Below are positions 1 through 12,370 of a stretch of DNA of 64,000 nucleotides, piece by piece. The DNA lies in NCBI RefSeq assembly GCF_020882245.1, contig NC_083597.1:39348652-39412651 (forward strand). Direction: 5' to 3'. The stretch is from Rhopalosiphum padi (Eukaryota > Arthropoda > Insecta > Hemiptera > Aphididae). Position 1 is the first letter of the stretch, and each line of letters begins with the position of its first letter. A model generated the notes under the pieces. The model was not told the origin of the DNA. It saw only the letters and a list, made by a program, of their open reading frames with translations, and ran no database searches. Position numbers and translations under genes: made by a program.

Positions 1-3000
1 AGAGGATAAGTATACTACACTTTTTTTTATGATGTGAAATGTATAATTTGGGTTTTACAATCAACATATTTTAAAATGTTGAAACCGTTAACTATGTTCA
101 AATTCGGTCAATCGCAAAAACTTTGTTTCTTTTGTAGTGTTCGTTGTTATTTCAGTACAATAGCCAATAAACAAATTAATAAGAAAAAATGTAAATTAAG
201 ATTTAAATATTCCCTAGAGTTATATATGGTTAAGAATTAGGTACCTACTATTTTTAAATTAAATACTATTACATGATTATTGAAAACTGGAATATAAAAT
301 ATTAGTAAGATCAATAAAATGTATTAGTATAAATAACTTAAACAGGCTAACCTACATTTAAGTGTGATATTTATCAATCACTTAACATTTATCTAATTAT
401 GCTAAATTCTATATTCTCAAACAACAATTATTAATCTTACAATATATTATGTAAATAGATAGAAATTAAGACTCGTAGTTTTACAATTTATATACATACA
501 TTTAAAAACCGATTTATACTTAATGATAAATATAAAAATTAATTTTGTCACTTAGAAACTTTACTTATGGTAACCCGAAATGGCGTTAGTTTAAAATTAC
601 ATATACTTTTTCCAACCGCCATTACCAATCAGTATTTAGTACAAATAATGTAATAACAAAATTATCTGAAATAGCATTTTCGCAATTACGATATTAGAAT
701 TCAATACAAAAGAGATTTATTTATTTTTGGAAATATATTGAATTTCGAGTAAGTGTTATTTTTGTTAATTCCAATAGTAAGAAATAAGAACACTCTAAAA
801 ACTGTATATTGTGGCTAAATTTCTAATAATAATAGGTTAATAAGTATACCACTAAATTATTTCAAGGTGAGGTAAACAAAAACAGTGTCTTATTAGTCCA
901 CGTATATCCTATTAGTAGTTTATTCGTTTATTATTATGAAAACTAACTTGGAGAATCCTTATAAAAATAAATAATGATTTTTATAACTAAATTTATGTGC
1001 AAAATAAGAGTAAAATGTACCAAATAACATTATTTTTTTTATAAATTACATGTAATGCAATGCACTTTGAAGTACCCAACTGATAAGTGGTAATTAATAA
1101 GCTACATCACTTAAACTTTTATAATATAACATCAACAATAATATAATTATAATGTAAGTAAAAGTAATATTATATATTTAATTTTACAAATTGTAAAATA
1201 CATAATGGACGTGTTAAATTTGAATTCAATGAACTAGATCCTATAAATATCTAATACAAAATATTTGTAGTTCACAAATTCTGGATTTTGACAGATTTTG
1301 TAACAATTTAAACTTCAATTGCATATAAAAAAAATATTTTGCAAATGTATATTAATAATTTTATAAAGATATAAAAACAACTTATATATACTTTTGTATA
1401 AAATTTTCGAGAATTTTTACCTGTTCATAAATTATTGTTAATACATTTTTATAAAATAAAATAATGAAAGTTTAAATTGTTTATAAATAGCTCAAAATTA
1501 GTCAAAATAGTTTTATAGTTATACCTTTTGGTAGAAAATGACTAGGAAAATGAGATTATAAGCAATTGGTAACTTCAAACGCGTATAAAACTGTTCTCTA
1601 AAAGAAAATATCAAGTTTTCAGTCATTTGTTTTTTAATTATAAAAAAAATAAAAAAATAAATTTTTCAAAAATCAGTTTAGCATAACAATTTACTTTTTT
1701 TAATCATTATTTTGGTTTTGGCTCTCTAAGTGCCAACTAGATCCATTAGCTACCTAAAACCATCACAAAAGTTAAAAATCAAAACATTTTTTTTTTTTAC
1801 TACCTCAAAAGGTAATGTAAAACAGAAAACACACACTCACACACAAACAAACACACATCATTGTAAAATCAATATATTCATTGCTCAGTTCAGAATCTAC
1901 AAAATTATTTTAAATCTAAATATTTTCATCGCACACCGTCTGTGAAAATTAAAATCATCAAAAATGTTTTATTATTTTTTAATATTTTTAATAGTTATCT
2001 CCATAAAAATATTTAAATGAACGCCTTTTTTTTATATTAGTTTCAAATATATTCAATAATAGTTGTTTTTAATTATTAAAATGAAATTGTTGATACCATA
2101 TTCTTGATTTAACTATTTAACATTATCTCTGTGATAAAAAAATAATAATAATAATAAAATGTGGGCGTTTACTTTTGATTTATGATTGTATATATTATTA
2201 TAATATACATAGTGTATACATCATTATATACTTATTTTATTATACAAGTATTATATAATTTAAAATAAATAGTTTTATTTTGTTATTCGAGTGTGTATAA
2301 TAGATCGACAATAAGTATATTATATCTATTCGAAATTCGTTAAAATTCTTAACATTTGTGCCTATTTATGATTTTTGATTGATAATTTAATTAGATGTAG
2401 AACACATAAAAAATAATAATCAATCATAAAACTGTGATTCTAACGAAAAGTATTAATTATTAAAACCCAATTTATAGGTATTTTTAATAAATGTTGGCTA
2501 TCGTATTTTTAGAATGTGAGATAAGAGAAATTCACGAAATTTGCAAACTTTTTCTAAGGATTTCTATAAGTAAACATAATTTTGTTTTTGTTATTAAAGT
2601 CACACGTGTGTTGACGAAATCATTAAAGTAATGTATATAAATATAAACATACGGAAATACATACATATAGGTAACTCAGGTTAACTCAACTACCTACTTA
2701 TGTCGTTACGAAGTATAATTATAATCATCATAAAAATGTAACAATTTAAAATAGTTTTATTTTAACTCTCTTAAATATGAGTAATTTGAACATAACATAA
2801 ATGTAAATTATAATATTAAACCTTTTCATTCATAGATTCTACAAATTGTTCAGTAAACTAAATGCGTTGCATTTGTAGTAGATACCTAGTAGGTACCGAA
2901 TTATGGAATAATTATTATCTACATTAAAATTAAAATTGTTATCAACAATATTTTAGGTATTTTAAATCTCAAATTTCTATTAAATCATGTACGTACCTAT

Positions 3001-3879
3001 ACCTATATATCATATTATGTGAATGATGTTTTATTGTTCATCTAATACCTAAAACTATATTATGAGATAGATACTTAGTAAATTTTCAATTGAATAAAAC
3101 TGCATAATATAACCTATGTAAATTATTTATAATTTTATTATAAATAACTTATTAATATAAATGTTAATTATCTATATTAATAAAATACAATGTGCATATT
3201 TTATAATGATATAAATTTAGGCATTTTTAAATAATACAATTAGGTAGTTAGGTATCTGATAATTATACAATATTGAATATTGTATATATTATAATCGTAG
3301 AACAATTTATTAAAAGAAAAAAATATTGTACACTTGTACATATCTACGAAATATCTAGAAAAATATTATGGCCTGATGGATAATAGTAACTGGTTACTTA
3401 TACACTTGATGTGTAAAAAATCCAACGAATTTTTTTAATTTAATCGTCTATTAGTATCATAACTATACCGGAAAAAAAATAAGAAATATCCAAGTTATAA
3501 ACCCAAACAAATAAAAAAAAATACCAATCCCGACGAGTAGGTATTTATACGATTGCAGATTACATTGTTTTTCAGTGTACCTGTCTAATGGCTACATAAC
3601 ACAGTGCATCACCGTCGTCGGAGACTCGGGTGTGTTCATAAAAGCATTAGACATATAATTAAGTGCATGGGTTAGTAGAAAATGTCGTAGTTATATTATT
3701 TTTATTTTCTAAAACCTATAGGTACCTAACTAAAAAGTGAAAAAAATATTTAATTACTTACCTATATTACGTTGACGACGGTCCTAGAATCTTCTACGAC
3801 GAATAATATTATATAAACACATATATTTTATTATGTTATTATTGTTAATTATCTTTTTCGGAACACTGCAAACTCGCGT
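1..3879. other. Gene-free AT-rich DNA
   Basis: Only short frames; a (CA)-rich patch at 1828-1858. No gene or repeat family recognised. Confidence 0.6.
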
Positions 3880-4155
3880 ACGGTAACGAAAACAACGACG
3901 ACAGTAACGACGACGGCACACGGATGCAAACGACGTCCGCGTGAACTACCGTCGCGGCGACGGATTTCCAAGCTTTTGGCGGCCCATGCGGGATCGTCGT
4001 TCGAGTCTCGTTGCCGCGCGCGGGAGGGGGAGTATGACCAACTGTCTGCGGCGAATAACCGTGCGCGTTGCCACCGCCTCCGACGCAGGCAGCATTACGG
4101 TGCGACTGCGACTGCGACGGCGGCGTTCGGCTGACCGACCGCGGTCGGCTAAATA
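3880..4155. other. CpG-rich island, no gene recognised
   Basis: About 275 bases with dense CGACG, GCGCGCGGGAGG and GACTGCGAC words in an otherwise strongly AT-rich region. Frames are open on both strands only because stop codons are rare at this composition; encoded peptides are Arg-rich. Could be a promoter or 5' exon. Confidence 0.4.
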
Positions 4156-4599
4156 ATAAATTATCATTATGTACATTATATTGAAAATTTATAAAAAAAA
4201 AAAGATATTTTATTCTTTATTATACACACGCGAGGTGCATAGTACAAGTAAACTTAAAATTAGTAAACAAGTTGTAAGAAAAATTAACAATTTTCAAGTG
4301 GGTCCTAGTGTACACCTGTAGTACACTAGTCGAAATCTTTCAAGATTAACACAGATCGATGATTATAATTTTTCAAAAAATGTCTGTAAAAAATAAGAAC
4401 AAATGGTGAAGTAATGATGGTAGTGGTGAATGTAAGGTAAGTCACTTGAATAAACCATTTACCCTCCTCCTATTAAGATGTTTTATTTTATCTAGTGATC
4501 ACTGATCTATAATATAAATACTAGGTACATCTAAAGTGCGTTAATATAATTCAATTTAATTGAGTACATATAAATTAATCAAATTAAAAACTTTTAATA

Positions 4600-4920
4600 C
4601 AATATTTCAATCATAATGATTTGTGTTTTTTTTTTTTATTACTGTTTTTATCACTTTTTAGGACAGTAAAAATATTGGAATTTTTAACTTTGAGGATGTT
4701 TTCTGATAGAAAATTGAATTTAGTTGGTACTGTAGCGAAACAAAAGCAAAAAATTTCCTGTAATACTTTTCTTAATAATCAGGAAAAACAAAACAAATTA
4801 ATGAAAATTGGAAATTTTTTCTCTAAACCTATTTTCGAGGAAATTAATTTTTTTATTTTAAAAATGAATAACCGAAAAAATTTGAAATTTTCATTGGAAA
4901 GTTTTATAAGCGTATGAAAT
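4600..4920 (+). repeat. Dispersed repeat copy
   Basis: Resembles 9805-10090 and 43840-44010: a T-tract after a TGTGTTTTTT-like start, then CACTTTTTAGGACAGTAAAA, later TTGAATTTAGTTGGTACTGTA and AATAATCAGGAAAAACAAAA. The 98-codon frame across it is not conserved in the other copies, so it is not a gene. Confidence 0.5.
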
Positions 4921-5134
4921 TAAAAATTTCTAATGATCAATTTATAAACTGTGAGTATTTTTCAATAAAATTTTAATTTTAATTTAAACTTTTTTTAAAA
5001 ATAAAATCAGCTTTTACACAGCTAATTTACAGTTTTCCTGGCATTCAAGCAACCTACTATAAATACTAATAATAAAATAAATTACTTTAATAGAAATATT
5101 AAAAACCACATAATGAAGTATACTTAGTTATACA

Positions 5135-5215
5135 GGCTGTTAGACAGTCTCCACTTAGAATCGTTTTCCGTATACAATAATAATATATCATTGAATTCAA
5201 ATTTAACATACAACT
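5135..5215 (+). repeat. Dispersed repeat, AGACNGTCT...CGTATACAAT family
   Basis: AGGCTGTTAGACAGTCT, AATCGTTTTCCGTATACAAT and GAATTCAAATTTAACATA occur in the same order, diverged, at 24760-24845. Confidence 0.5.
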
Positions 5216-6415
5216 ATTTTATACTTAAGTTTATAACAGTCGTTAAATAAAATAAAAACTAACCATTTTTGTTTCGAATTATATGGAATATTGTATATAC
5301 TATATTTATATTGTGATGGCATTTTTTAGTTTGTCAATTTAAGATTGTAAAGGATTTACACAATTTGAAAGTATACACACATGCGCTACAATAGTACGAC
5401 GATTCATCCGAATGTATAATATTATGTTTGCTTTTTTTTCCTTTTTGTGTCGTTTTATTTAAGAATCAATTTAAATTTGAACCCTAGATAAAACGTAGGT
5501 TCAACCAATTCTATTATTTGAAGCACGTTTCAAGCTATGGTCGAGCTATATCATATCCTATTTTTATATTTTTTATTAATAATAAACAAAATAATGCGTT
5601 TCGTGATCTAGACGATTGTTGGTTGGCATAAGAGTGACAACAATAACCGTATCACGTAGGTAATATATATACGAGTGTATATAATAATAAACAATATTTG
5701 AAAAATGTATTCTTGTATAACATATGCGTGTATTTTATGCTCATTTATGGACGGAATAATTTGTTCCTCATCAAAGTTTGGCCAGTTTAAGCCCACTTTT
5801 AAAATTATCATGTATATATTTTATATATAGTTAAGACTTTACTAGAATATTAAGTAAAATAGGTATTATAGGTATTTATAAGTACCTATATAGAGAACTC
5901 ATCGTGGCGTATTTATGTTTTTCCCATTCATAGGCACTTACAAATTGTCCACCTCTCTCTCCTTAACTCTCCTAGAATTATTTATAAAACATATTCAAAT
6001 ATACAATTTATTAAACTATCATAATACAACAAAGATATCTTATTATTAATAAAAATTAAAGTCTTCGTAATATATTTTCTTGCAATTCACAAATTAATTA
6101 TATACTTTTTCATCTACTTTTTTCCTCAAAAAATGCATCAATTAAATTAAATCATGACAATTTAAAGTCGACAGCAAATCCACTTCGGTGTTCAATATTG
6201 CCGAACTATTGTAAGCATTTTCTTGTAATTTATACATAGGTACTATAGGTCCATATTGCATATAGGACATATTATGTATAAAATGTAGATAGCTTTTCAA
6301 TTTTGAGCAAACAGTCGCAATCGTTTAACTAGTAATATAGGTATATCATATTGAAGGGGTATACGACTATATTATTATGTGATGTATACACAAAATAAGT
6401 TTCGTTACATTTGTG

Positions 6416-6418
<3 letters not shown>

Positions 6419-6448
<30 letters not shown>
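6419..6448. repeat. (TA)n microsatellite
   Basis: About 15 uninterrupted TA units. Confidence 0.95.
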
Positions 6449-6449
<1 letters not shown>

Positions 6450-7063
6450 GCTGACAAGAGTCAAGAACATTCATTTCTTAAAGTCAGCCGTCAGGTATTC
6501 AAAGAAATACTATTTTTAGACACTATAACAATATTAATTAAATAATTATTTTAATTTGGTAAATAAAAATTCTAAACTAAGATTTATATTTTTAATCGGC
6601 CAGCTAATATAATATTTAAATGATTATATTTTTATTTTGTTTACAATTAAGTTAATTCGTGACAGTAATGTGCCAAACCATACCATGTCGATGTTTATAT
6701 AATTTTCAAATTTATTAGAAAATTACAATATACCTACCTAGAGCATAAGCGTAATTTTCCACATTGACAGCATCGTAAAGGATGTAATAGAACAATATAT
6801 GTAGGTATTACCTTTACTGCACTATGCATAATATGATTTACATTATATTTATATACCAGCCATCAGGTGTTCATTATTTAATAAGTTTGGAAACTCTTAA
6901 TTATTGTATGCATATTTCAATAGCTACACGGAGTAATAACAGATTACACTACTGTTCATGTATAATATAAAATATTTAATAACCTCATTAATTATATCAT
7001 ATTATCGTTTATCAGTCCCAATTAGTCTAATTACCGTTTGCAAACTTACTAAACACCCTGTTT

Positions 7064-7292
7064 CAGTGACGTAATTGAGGGGATGAGGGGAATAGATCCC
7101 CTCCCAAAGCCTTATTTTACTAATATTTTGCAATATTTATAATTTAATAGTAATCCAACTATAATATTATAAATAATTGTGTTCTTAAATCTTAATACAG
7201 TTAAAGGTTTTTTTTTAAGTGACACATAATATATTTTACAGTTTTCTACTGAAAAAATTGAATCTCAAAGCAAATTCATAATTACTCCACTG
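7064..7292. mobile_element. hAT-type MITE, perfect 8-bp target duplication
   Basis: The 229-bp element begins CAGTGACGTAATTGAGG and ends with the reverse complement of CAGTGGAGTAATTATG. It is flanked by the identical direct repeat CCCTGTTT at 7056-7063 and 7293-7300. Noncoding; contains a short palindromic GAGGGG...CCCCTC near the left end. Confidence 0.85.
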
Positions 7293-9804
7293 CCCTGTTT
7301 ATATTTAATATTTATTTATAATTATTATATTATAAACCTGCAAAGACTCTCGATTCAATTTAATTGTTTTAATTTTCGTTACCTAACTTGTTGAAGCGTC
7401 ATAACATTTATTTAAGAAAGAATTGTATTTATTTTTTCATTAAAATCTAAGTATAATCAACATCAATTAAAGCAATATAAACTAATTAAATAATTTATTA
7501 AAGTTGTCTACGTTTAAACTTACCAATTCTTAAAGTATCATTATCCTTTATCTCAATTTAAACGAAGCTATAAAAAAATTACTTAACATCGAGAATGTTT
7601 CCCTTTTAATTATAGAAGCAAGTTTGCTGAACTGCAAACAAGAAGTTTTGTTGTAATGAAATGATACAGTATTATTGTTGTATAATAATGAGTTGACAAA
7701 ATGTAAAAACGATTTAAGTTAATATATTCATGTTTGAAAAAAAGATAGTACTATCACAGAATGGCTTCTTCTTTTACATTTTTTACCATGTTTTTTTTTT
7801 TTTCTTATTATGCCTTTGGGCACAGATTGTTTATTTGTAATAAAATAATTAATATATCGTATTAATAATGATGAGGTTTACGCGACAGTAATATTTCAAA
7901 AGTTTCCACCTCCATTGTATTGTATTTAAATAAATTTTCCCTGGGTTCGAATAGTTAGTATTTGGGTTTCATACGACTTGCTAAATAATTCACTTAATAA
8001 TCTACGATTTAATTTTACAGAAGATAAGTCGAAGTTATTTATTTTTCATCTAAGTCATTTCAATCATACCGTTTACATCTTCATCAACATGATAAACGTA
8101 ACATGCAGTGGTGTAATTACGGAAGAAGAATCTTGGTTCCGTGATTTTTTTTTTAAAACTAACACACCACATTAACACTACTATAGAAAATGTTATCGAC
8201 ATAATAAAAAAAAAACTGAATTCCTTATACCAATACCTAAGTAAGATAACGGGTGGAGAAAGGACACAAATTTTCTACATTTACCTAAAGTATTTAAATT
8301 CTTACTTTGCATATGGAACGGTTAACAAGACTGACAAAAGTATTTAGTATTTATATTACACGTTTTGTCTATGAGGTTTCCGGTTTTTACACGATTAATC
8401 TCAAAATACAATCTTTTAACTTCCTTACAAACTCTGAGCCACTTCCATGTATATACTACATCCGTTGTAAATGTAATCGCAGATGAATTCTTCGCTATAC
8501 CTCCATTTATACACGTCGGAAATATCATTTTTCTCCGGAACCACGTCTTAAATTTTAATATAATAATATTCATACCTTACAAACACCACTAAAACGTATT
8601 GGTTATACTGTTAGTATACTAACATCTAACGTTCAACATGTTCTATTACAGTTATTATATTTTTACTTCAATTAGTTCACTAAAAATGTCCACCTTCAAA
8701 ACTATGTTTTACATTGAGTAAATTTTAAATAGGCAAATAGGCATTTGTAACAAGTGTCTATTTTGTTTATACCACAGTTTACTGTTTAGAACTTGGGTAG
8801 GTAATTGGTGTTATGCTTACTTTTTTTTTAAATGAAATATTAATATTAGATAAAACATTATTTGATACATTATGCATATTAAGTGTATAAATGTTGGCAA
8901 TGCTGATAATGATATACTTGTAATAGTCACATTTTGTCATTTATCTAATTACAGTTAAAATATATTTTAGTACACTGTAGCTATCGTGTTAAATGCCAAA
9001 CTATAACCTTGAATTTTTCAACAAATATAAAATATAAATAAAAACCTGAAAATTATAAAGTTATAAAATATGATAAAAATATATCGCCATTCATTATCAA
9101 ATAGCATTAAAAATACAAACAATTTTTCTAAAAAACTATCTATTATCCTTAAAGTATTTCATTATTAAATTATAAAATAAACTAATAAGTATATTAGTAT
9201 TATCATAATTTATTTTTATAAATAATATTTTATTTAATAAATGGTATAATTAATACAGTAATATATAATGTATCTAATATATATAATGTATTTCTGAAGA
9301 TTATTCCTATATTATATTTAAAATATTATATAAATTATAGAATAATTGTGTAGGTTAATAAGTACATAGTACATTGTATTAGAATATACAATTAATATAT
9401 TAGAACATTTATAACAAATCTAATTATCGAAATTTAAATTAAATGTTAAACAATTGTGAATGATATACAATATTATACATTATCTACTTATACTTATTCA
9501 ACAGTATTACCTTCATCCATGAATGGGGCGTGTCGATAGCAATGATATTATGTATCTACTATCTATTATATCTATATAATAATTAACAATTTATAATGTT
9601 TACTAAATCTATGCTTAAAAACATATCTTACACCTAACGGGTAGTGTACAAATAGGTAAAAACTAAGTATAGTACCTATAACTACATAATCATTCAACTA
9701 TCTATAAATATACCAATGATATTAAAATTAAATTAAAAGTGTTTTGATTGTAAACCGTTTTGAACTTCACCTTAATCATTTCATTTTACCTTGTAATCAA
9801 TTTT

Positions 9805-10090
9805 AGATTTTGAGCAGAGCCATGAATGTATTGATTTTACAATGATGTATTTTTTGTTTCTTTCTGTCATTACCTTTTGGGACGGTAAAACTGCTTCAGT
9901 TATCAACTTTGGTGGTGGTTTCTGGTGTAAAATTAAATCTTAATAATACTTTAAAGGGTGAAAACTAAAAAAATGTCTAGTACTTTCCTCAATAATTAAG
10001 GAACACAAAAATAAAAATTAGGAAAGGCTGGAATTTTTACGCTGAACCAGTTAACTTGTTAATATAATAGAAACTAAAATCAAAGTTAAT
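9805..10090 (+). repeat. Dispersed repeat copy
   Basis: Begins GATTTTGAGCAGAGCCATGAATGTATTG, a phrase that returns diverged at 33107 and partly at 26166, then TTTTGGGACGGTAAAA as in the copy at 4.6 kb. Confidence 0.5.
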
Positions 10091-10407
10091 TATGTCATTA
10101 CAGTAGGTGGAACTGTGTATTAACTACATAACTTTTTGAACTAAAGGGAACATGGAAGGTAAATTTATTCCTAGAATTAAAATCCGAGGCTTTGAAATCA
10201 ATTTCTGATAACAATTCAGGATAATCTATTAAGCCATTAATTAACTAACCTATACACAAATACATCATTAAAATATTTTCTACGATGAGTGACTAGCGAT
10301 ATTAGACCAATTCCGATGTCTTTAAAAGCCAATTTATACTAAAGCAATATGAAGAAAACGTATTTTTAATTTCTTGAGTTTTCAATTTAACTGCGCAGAA
10401 ACGGATG

Positions 10408-10757
10408 TTAGATTACTGACCCAAATTTTAAAATCAACCTTACCAATATACAGTAAAGTGCAATAAAACAGTTTATATATTTAAATTCAGCACAGTTTAT
10501 TTTCAAAAATCCAAGTACTCTTAAAGCTTTTAAATAAATTGAATTAATATGTGGACTAAAACTAAAATCCTTAGAAAAGATTATTCCTAAGTTACAAACT
10601 TGATCCACTTGTATAATTTCTTCATTTTTTACCATTTGGGTGTGATCTATCTGATAAAAATAAAGCCATGACAGAAAAGGTTTTCCAACACCCATTTTTC
10701 TTAAGATCACCTATTAATTTGTTGTGGTCAACACTGTCAACAGTGTCAATTTTTTTT
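10408..10757 (-). pseudogene. Reverse-transcriptase relic (LINE), minus strand
   Basis: On the minus strand, VDTVDHNKLIGDLKK (about 10757-10700) precedes, in another frame, RKMGVGKPFLSWL, then HTQMVKNEEIIQVDQVCNLGIIF, FSPHIN and LKALRVLGFLK. This order matches the palm-to-thumb part of Jockey-like or related non-LTR RTs (VDH-LL box, L-R-x-GV, V-x-x-LGI-F, KA-x-x-LGF). Only this internal piece remains, with at least one frameshift. No poly(A) tail or target duplication was identified. Confidence 0.65.
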
Positions 10758-10961
10758 CCCCAAGTCAGTATACATCTACTTGTTAACGACTGGATGCTTT
10801 GTTATAACTAAAAATAAATAACCATAGTGTGCTAGAATAACAAGTACTAAGTAGCCAGAAATACGTTTTTCCAGTATTTTTCTAGTAAAATTAAGATTTT
10901 GGACATTTCCTGCAAATATATTTCACGTTTTTATATCTGTGAACATGACAGATTAGTTTCT

Positions 10962-10964
<3 letters not shown>

Positions 10965-10998
<34 letters not shown>
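10965..10998. repeat. (AT)n microsatellite
   Basis: 17 uninterrupted AT units. Confidence 0.95.
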
Positions 10999-11002
<4 letters not shown>

Positions 11003-12039
11003 CCAACACCACAACCCCACGTACAAAATTAAAATTAAAAAAAAAATTTGGCTAATATTTAGCATGTATTTGTATGCCAAATTTTGTATTTAGCATTTTT
11101 TTTTATTTAAACGTAGTAAAAAAAAATATGGGTGGGGCACATTGTTTGCTAAATTGTTTCTAAATTAATATTTAGTATGTAATTAACACGAGTTTGTACG
11201 ACTAGATCATTCCCATCATATAAATGATAAATCCGTCTTCCGTAACCACATTCCACATATTTCCCAAGTCCAACACAAAAGTGATTGAATGGTGTCTATC
11301 AAGTTGCTATCAGCATACTATTCTAGAGCTAAATTATAGTTTAAATGGGCTTAATTATAGTATAAAAAATTTGTTAATTTGGTTGGACCATTTATTGAAT
11401 TTACTTGTGCGCTTGAACTTGACAAATCCACAAACACACCCGGGATCATCGGCACATCGTTCGATTCCGAAAAGAATATGGATAAATAATTATTTACCCG
11501 GATTTACTAGATTTTGCTGATGTATGTGATATGTCTTGTTGTCTTCAGGCGTTTTCTCCAAGTTTCATGACTCAAATTTGGCGTCAGAATCAGTCATTTC
11601 CTGTCTATACAAAAAAAGGTGCAATATGCATAACAACTTTCGAGGCTGTGCCTTCGTACAGACTAAAATATTATTATAAAAGGTAAGCTTATTTGAAGTA
11701 TTAAATGTTTATTTGTGACATTTATATAGTTAACATATTTCAAATATCTATAAATATAATATAATAAGTCATTTATGTAAATTGGAAGACAAAGAGATGC
11801 TTCCCGCTGTACATAACATGATGATGATATATTATAATATATTATATATCTGTATAGTAAATAGTATCGATTTTTTTTTTAATTTTACTAAAACTGTACT
11901 AAAACCATAAGTGTTATTATTAATCAAATATGTTTTTACAAAAATGTACTTCGAGGTGAAAGCTTTTCCGCCTGTTATTCGTAAATCACAAAATCCCATC
12001 TCACGTATACCAAATACGATATTTTAAATCATTTTATAA

Positions 12040-12370
12040 TGGCGTCGTCCGGGAGCCGTAAACGATGACTTAGACAATGTCGTCTCCGCAATTCCCGTAC
12101 GTCGCGACGCACACATGTCTACAATTTACCGCGAGTTCTCAAACGGATCTCTTTTTAACACTAAAATAAATCATACCTCAATTTTGGCCTGAACACTTTG
12201 TCGTGGCATGTTTGTTCAATGTACCGATCCAAGCACCACGTGTTATGACAAATAGCTGAGAATGTTGCCAAATGTTCGCTATTCCCTATTTGTCAATGAC
12301 GGACGCGATCCGCAACAAATCTGAAACGCAATTGTAGTCAGCACTCGGCCGTTACCACATCACTCTACTC
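12040..12370. other. Mildly GC-rich segment, no gene recognised
   Basis: Contains ATGGCGTCGTCCGGGAGCC at 12040, several CGCGACG words, an E-box CACGTG at 12237 and facing GACAAATA/TATTTGTC copies (12246, 12290). No ORF or repeat family was recognised. Confidence 0.3.

Noticed and set aside
3941..4176. Open frames on both strands in the GC-rich island
   Set aside because: Arg-rich peptides on overlapping opposite frames follow from the CGACG-type composition; no domain, no splice context.
4621..4917. 98-codon frame with a hydrophobic start
   Set aside because: Lies in a dispersed repeat whose other copies do not keep the frame.
7930..7960. GGTTCGAAT, resembling a tRNA T-arm
   Set aside because: No matching acceptor, D-arm or anticodon arm in the preceding 70 bases.
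8322..8592. Overlapping 83- and 75-codon frames on opposite strands
   Set aside because: The minus frame (SSAITFTTDVVYTWKWLRV) looks slightly protein-like, but there is no family match, no start context and no exon partners.
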